Of a DNA stretch of 17,005 nt, positions 13,636 to 17,005 are shown piece after piece. Under the pieces are notes generated by a model. That model was given only the letters and a program-made list of their open reading frames with translations. It did not search any database and was not told the origin of the DNA. Both the position numbers and the translations under genes were made by a program. This DNA is from DAOTXK01 sp034435395. GTDB taxonomy: Bacteria > Chloroflexota > Anaerolineae > Aggregatilineales > Ch27. The stretch covers positions 1 through 17,005 of the forward strand of contig DAOTXK010000007.1 of NCBI GenBank assembly GCA_034435395.1, written 5' to 3'. Each line of letters begins with the position of its first letter. Within the stretch, counting starts at the first letter, position 1.

Positions 13636-16551
13636 CTACGCCCCCCTGCGGTGCCGCCGGGTATACTTCTCGATCTCCACCGCGAACAGCACCAGCGACG
13701 CCAGCGCCAGCGTGACCGCCAGTTGCTCCGCCGTGAGGGCCGCTGTATTGAAGGCCGCCTGCATGAACGGCGCGTAAATCACCACCAGTTGAAGCAAAAA
13801 CGTGGTGAAAACGGCCAGCATCAGCAGACGGTTCTTCCTGTACCACACGCGGAAGAACGAGGCGTCACCGGCGTGGATGGCGCTGACCTCGGCAATCTGT
13901 GACAAGGCCAACACGCCGAAGGCCACCGTGCGCGGGATGGCCAGCGCCAGACTCAGGATGTCCGACCCGGCCTCATGCCCGTCCGACGGCTCGCTGGCCA
14001 GCAGCAATTCAACCCGCTCGCCGACGCTGAGCGCGTTCCAGTCCGCTGGGACGTGCGCCTCGCCGATCAGCGCGCCCAGTTCCTCGGCTGAAAAATGCTC
14101 CAGACCCAACGTCGCGCTGAACGGCTCCAGGCCCAGTGACACCTGCGCCCACCCGTAGCCAGCCAGGGTGATTACACCCAGAAACAGGCCCACCCAGATG
14201 ATGTGAAAGCCCACCCCACCGGCGAAGATACTCTCCCGGGGCGAGCGCGGCTGGCGCTGCATCGTCCCCTCTTCCGGCGGCTCAAATCCCAGCGCGATGG
14301 CGGGCAGGCCGTCCGTCACCAGGTTGATCCACAAAATCTGGATGGCCAGCAGGGGCGTCTTCAACCCGATCAGCAGCCCGGTGAACATTGTGGCGATCTC
14401 GCCGGCGTTGGTGCTCAGCAGATAACGGATGAATTTACGAATATTGTCGTAGATGGTGCGGCCTTCCTCAACCGCCGCCACGATGCTGGCGAAGTTGTCA
14501 TCGGTGAGCACCATGTCCGCCGCGCCCTTGCTCACATCGGTCCCCGTGATGCCCATCGCCACGCCGATGTCAGCCTGTTTGAGGGCGGGGGCGTCGTTCA
14601 CGCCATCCCCGATCATGGCCACGATCTCGCCGTGCGACTGCAACGCTTCCACCACCCGCAGTTTATGCTCCGGAGATACGCGGGCATAGGCGGAAACCGT
14701 CCGCACGGCCTCCCGCAGGTCCGCTTCGTCCATCGCATCCAGCTCAACGCCGCTGACGGCATGCTGGCCGTCCTCCAGGATGCCGAGCTGGCGGGCGATG
14801 GCTTCAGCCGTCAACTTATGGTCGCCGGTGATCATGATCGGGCGGATCCCCGCCTGCCGCGCCACCTGCACCGCCTGGGCGGCCTCGCTGCGCGGCGGAT
14901 CGACGATGCCCGCCAGGCCCACCAGGATCAGATCACGTTCCAGCACCGCCGGGCTGAGACCGTCCCCTTCGGGCACCGCCTCCAGCGGGCGGTAGGCCAC
15001 CCCCAGCACGCGCATCCCCTGGCTGGCCATTTCGTTGATCTTGCCCAGCCACACCTGCCGCCGCTCTTCCGAGAGAGGAATCGGGCCGTCCGGCATGTTC
15101 TCCATGGCCGCCCACTCCACCAAACGGTCCGGCGCGCCTTTGGTGAACGACACATACGGCGCGCCCTGGAACAGGGCGGTCGCAAACCGCCCTTTGACCT
15201 GGTGGATGGTCGTCATGGCTTTGCGCTCGCTGCTGAACGGCAGCTCCGCCACACGCGGCAGGTCGTTCTCCAGCTGATCGCGGCTCCAGCCGGCCTTGCC
15301 TGCGGCGACGAGCAACGCGCCTTCGGTCGTGTCGCCGACGACCGTCCAGGGACTGTCCTCGTTTTCCTGCTCCAGGTAAGCGTCGGTGCACAACGCCGCA
15401 GCCATCAAAAAGCGGGCCAGGTCGTCGTCGTTGACCACATGCAGCCGCCCGCCATTCATCAGGAACTCACCCACCGGCTGGTAGCCGACGCCGGTCACGC
15501 GAACATCGTCGTGGCCAGGCAGGGCGATCATGGTGGCCGTCATTTCGTTGCGGGTCAGCGTGCCGGTCTTATCGGAACAGATGGTGGTCACCGAGCCGAG
15601 CGTCTCCACCGCCGGCAGGCGGCGGATCAGGGCATTGCGGCGCACCATGCGCGCTGCCCCCAGCGACAGGCCGATGGTGATCACGGCGGGCAGCCCTTCC
15701 GGGATGGCAGCCACGGCCAGGCTGATGGCCGTCAGCAGCATCTCCTGGACCGGGTTGCCGCGCAGCACGCCCGCGACAAACACCACGAGCACCAGCACCA
15801 GGGCCGCGCCCGCCAGCACCTTGCCCAGCATCTCCAGCCGGGCCTGAAGCGGCGTCCGGCCTTCTTCCACGCCCCGCAGCAGCGTGGCAATATTACCCAA
15901 CTCGGTGTGAAGCCCCGTCGCCGTGACGACAAACTCGCCGCGTCCATAGGCGACCGCGGTGCCCATGAACACCATGTTAGACCGCTCGGCCAGGGGAATC
16001 TTGTCACCGGCGAGGATGTCCGTGCCCTTCTGCACCGGGATCGACTCGCCGGTCATCGCCGACTCTTCCACCTGAAGATTGACCGCCTCGATCAGTCGCC
16101 CGTCAGCGGGGATGGCATCCCCGGCCTCGATGAGCACAATGTCGCCCGGCACCAGGTCCACCGCGCTGACCGAATGGATGTGCCCATCGCGCCGCACGTG
16201 GACCATCGGCACCTGCATGGCGCTTAACGCCGCCAGCGCCTGTTCCGCCCGGTACTCCTGGTAAAAGCCCAGGGCGGCGTTCAGAATCACAATCGCCAGG
16301 ATGATGAATACGTCTTTGATGTCGCCGACGATCCAGGAGATGATGGCCGCGCCGATCAACACCAGGACCATGATGTCGGTGAACTGCGAGATGAGCAGCC
16401 TGACCCAGCTGTCGCCGCCTTCTCTGGGCAGTTCGTTGGGGCCGTGTTTCTCCCGGCGGGCTTGGACTTCAGCCTCCGACAGGCCAGTGTCCCTGCTCAC
16501 CTCCAGCTCCGCCAGGACATCCGCCGCCGATTGTTGATAATAGTCGCTCAT
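13636..16551 (-). CDS. P-type Ca2+-transporting ATPase, SERCA-like (P2A type)
   Basis: ATP-driven cation pump in the cytoplasmic membrane, 971 residues from the chosen ATG. The N-terminal cation-ATPase domain (about 3-75) is followed by M1-M2, the actuator loop TGES (167-170), M4 with AAIPEGLPAV (281-290), and the phosphorylated Asp327 in CSDKTGTLT. KGAPDRLVEW (nucleotide domain), TGDHKLTAEAIA and MIGDGVNDAPALKQADIG (hinge) follow. PEGLP in M4 and NLVTDGLPAIALGFEP in M6 are SERCA-type calcium-binding signatures, favouring Ca2+ over heavy metals or H+. The extended C-terminal M7-M10 region is complete. A start at 16551 (MSDYYQQSAADVL) is favoured because the conserved domain begins there; ATGs at 16563 and 16698 are in frame, but the added residues look non-coding. 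It probably exports Ca2+; a manganese substrate cannot be excluded. It is divergent from moeA. Confidence 0.95.
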   Translation of the reverse strand: MSDYYQQSAADVLAELEVSRDTGLSEAEVQARREKHGPNELPREGGDSWVRLLISQFTDIMVLVLIGAAIISWIVGDIKDVFIILAIVILNAALGFYQEYRAEQALAALSAMQVPMVHVRRDGHIHSVSAVDLVPGDIVLIEAGDAIPADGRLIEAVNLQVEESAMTGESIPVQKGTDILAGDKIPLAERSNMVFMGTAVAYGRGEFVVTATGLHTELGNIATLLRGVEEGRTPLQARLEMLGKVLAGAALVLVLVVFVAGVLRGNPVQEMLLTAISLAVAAIPEGLPAVITIGLSLGAARMVRRNALIRRLPAVETLGSVTTICSDKTGTLTRNEMTATMIALPGHDDVRVTGVGYQPVGEFLMNGGRLHVVNDDDLARFLMAAALCTDAYLEQENEDSPWTVVGDTTEGALLVAAGKAGWSRDQLENDLPRVAELPFSSERKAMTTIHQVKGRFATALFQGAPYVSFTKGAPDRLVEWAAMENMPDGPIPLSEERRQVWLGKINEMASQGMRVLGVAYRPLEAVPEGDGLSPAVLERDLILVGLAGIVDPPRSEAAQAVQVARQAGIRPIMITGDHKLTAEAIARQLGILEDGQHAVSGVELDAMDEADLREAVRTVSAYARVSPEHKLRVVEALQSHGEIVAMIGDGVNDAPALKQADIGVAMGITGTDVSKGAADMVLTDDNFASIVAAVEEGRTIYDNIRKFIRYLLSTNAGEIATMFTGLLIGLKTPLLAIQILWINLVTDGLPAIALGFEPPEEGTMQRQPRSPRESIFAGGVGFHIIWVGLFLGVITLAGYGWAQVSLGLEPFSATLGLEHFSAEELGALIGEAHVPADWNALSVGERVELLLASEPSDGHEAGSDILSLALAIPRTVAFGVLALSQIAEVSAIHAGDASFFRVWYRKNRLLMLAVFTTFLLQLVVIYAPFMQAAFNTAALTAEQLAVTLALASLVLFAVEIEKYTRRHRRGA

Positions 16552-16600
16552 TGGGCAGGGCATCCCCGCTTCACAAGACAATGCCGCGTTCGCGGGTACC

Positions 16601-16629
16601 AGAGTACGCAGAAACGCGCCGAAAAGCAA
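16601..16629 (-). promoter_or_regulatory. Possible promoter of the Ca2+-ATPase gene
   Basis: On the minus strand, TTGCTT (16629-16624), a 17-base spacer and TACTCT (16606-16601) form a fair sigma-70-like promoter, giving a leader of about 43 bases to the ATG at 16551. If real, it also argues against the in-frame ATG at 16698, which would lie upstream of it. Confidence 0.4.
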
Positions 16630-16676
16630 CCCCTCACATTTAGGGTGTTTGCGATACCCAATCCTCCCTCGCCGGT

Positions 16677-16682
16677 TATAAT
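16677..16682 (+). promoter_or_regulatory. Consensus -10 box for moeA
   Basis: TATAAT on the plus strand is a perfect -10, 40 bases before the moeA start. No good -35 lies at 16-18 bases; TTGCGA (16649-16654) is 22 bases away, so another sigma factor or an extended element may be used. Confidence 0.4.
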
Positions 16683-16722
16683 TCGAGCGGAATGACACCG
16701 TGCTTGCCAGGGTGATTAAACC

Positions 16723-17005
16723 TTGCCAGACTTATTAAACGTTGATGAGGCCATCCGGCAGATTCTGGAGGCGATCCCCCGCCTCCCCGCCGAAGACGTA
16801 CCTTTGCCCGACGCGCTGGGCCGGGTCCTGGCAGCGGATGTGGTGGCGGACGTGGCGCTGCCGCCGTTCGCCAACGCCAGCATGGACGGCTTCGCCGTGC
16901 GGGCCGCCGACGTGGCTGCTGCCAGCCAGGAGCGCCCGGTCCGCCTGCCGGTGACGCTGGACATCCCGGCAGGGGCGGCCCCGCCGCGCGCCCTGGGGGC
17001 AGGTG
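16723..17005 (+). CDS. moeA: Molybdopterin molybdenumtransferase MoeA (partial, runs off right edge)
   Basis: Inserts molybdenum into adenylylated molybdopterin in the last step of molybdenum cofactor synthesis; cytoplasmic. The first 94 residues are present: NVDEAIRQILEAIPRLPAED, LPDALGRVLAADVVA and LPPFANASMDGFAVRAAD. The PF-x-N-x-SMDG(F/Y)A motif is the hallmark of MoeA/gephyrin domain E. An in-frame TAA at 16717-16719 means translation must start after it, and the first usable codon is TTG at 16723. AGGGTGA (16709-16715) lies about 7 bases upstream of it as a Shine-Dalgarno. The next in-frame ATG is inside the SMDG motif and cannot be the start. The remaining roughly 300 residues lie outside the window. 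Nothing adjacent on the left belongs to the pathway. Confidence 0.93.
   Translation, partial: MPDLLNVDEAIRQILEAIPRLPAEDVPLPDALGRVLAADVVADVALPPFANASMDGFAVRAADVAAASQERPVRLPVTLDIPAGAAPPRALGAG

Noticed and set aside
14203..16227. 674-codon open frame on the plus strand opposite the Ca2+-ATPase
   Set aside because: Its translation is rich in His, Arg, Gln and Gly with no domain pattern. It is the antisense shadow of a high-GC gene whose minus-strand frame has every P-type ATPase motif.
1..17005. CRISPR array, tRNA or rRNA genes
   Set aside because: No regularly spaced direct repeats and no cloverleaf or rRNA-like conserved sequence were seen on either strand by eye.

Overview
The window looks like chromosome from a free-living, plant-polysaccharide-degrading bacterium. 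A high-GC genome with LacI-controlled ABC sugar uptake, GH3 and GH106-like glycosidases, a SERCA-type calcium ATPase, a DUF433 protein and IS5-type debris would fit Chloroflexota (Anaerolineae-like). That placement is inference from gene style; no rRNA or marker gene is present.

Region 1 (1-5478) is a sugar-utilisation locus. On the minus strand are a secreted ABC substrate-binding protein and the first permease, which runs off the left edge. Divergent from them, on the plus strand, are a LacI-family regulator and a short GH106-like glycoside hydrolase. The 328 bp between the two transcripts holds two promoters pointing outwards. Each has a near-identical LacI-type operator just after its -10 (TTGACCGGTAAA and TTGACCGGTCAA). 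The regulator therefore probably represses both its own operon and the transporter.

Region 2 (5479-11176) is an accessory and decay zone between well-kept metabolic genes. It holds the C-terminal remnant of a GH43-AbfB (CBM42) arabinofuranosidase; a broken stretch resembling a phage tail protein; an intact two-gene module of a DUF433 (VapB-like antitoxin) protein and a NERD nuclease-SF1 helicase fusion with its own promoter and terminator; and a decayed IS5-family transposase with a 14-bp duplication and a nonsense codon. Next is an intact ParB-like gene bounded by two partial integron attC sites, which looks like a stranded integron gene cassette. Last is a frameshifted fragment of a 4Fe-4S membrane protein.

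Region 3 (11177-17005) is ordinary. A GH3 beta-glucosidase-type enzyme and a P-type Ca2+ ATPase lie on the minus strand, and the beginning of moeA (molybdenum cofactor synthesis) lies on the plus strand, divergent from the ATPase.

The most interesting items are the attC-flanked ParB cassette with no integrase in view, the DUF433/NERD-helicase pair as a candidate defence or toxin-antitoxin-like module, and the mirror-image promoter-operator pair at the sugar locus.
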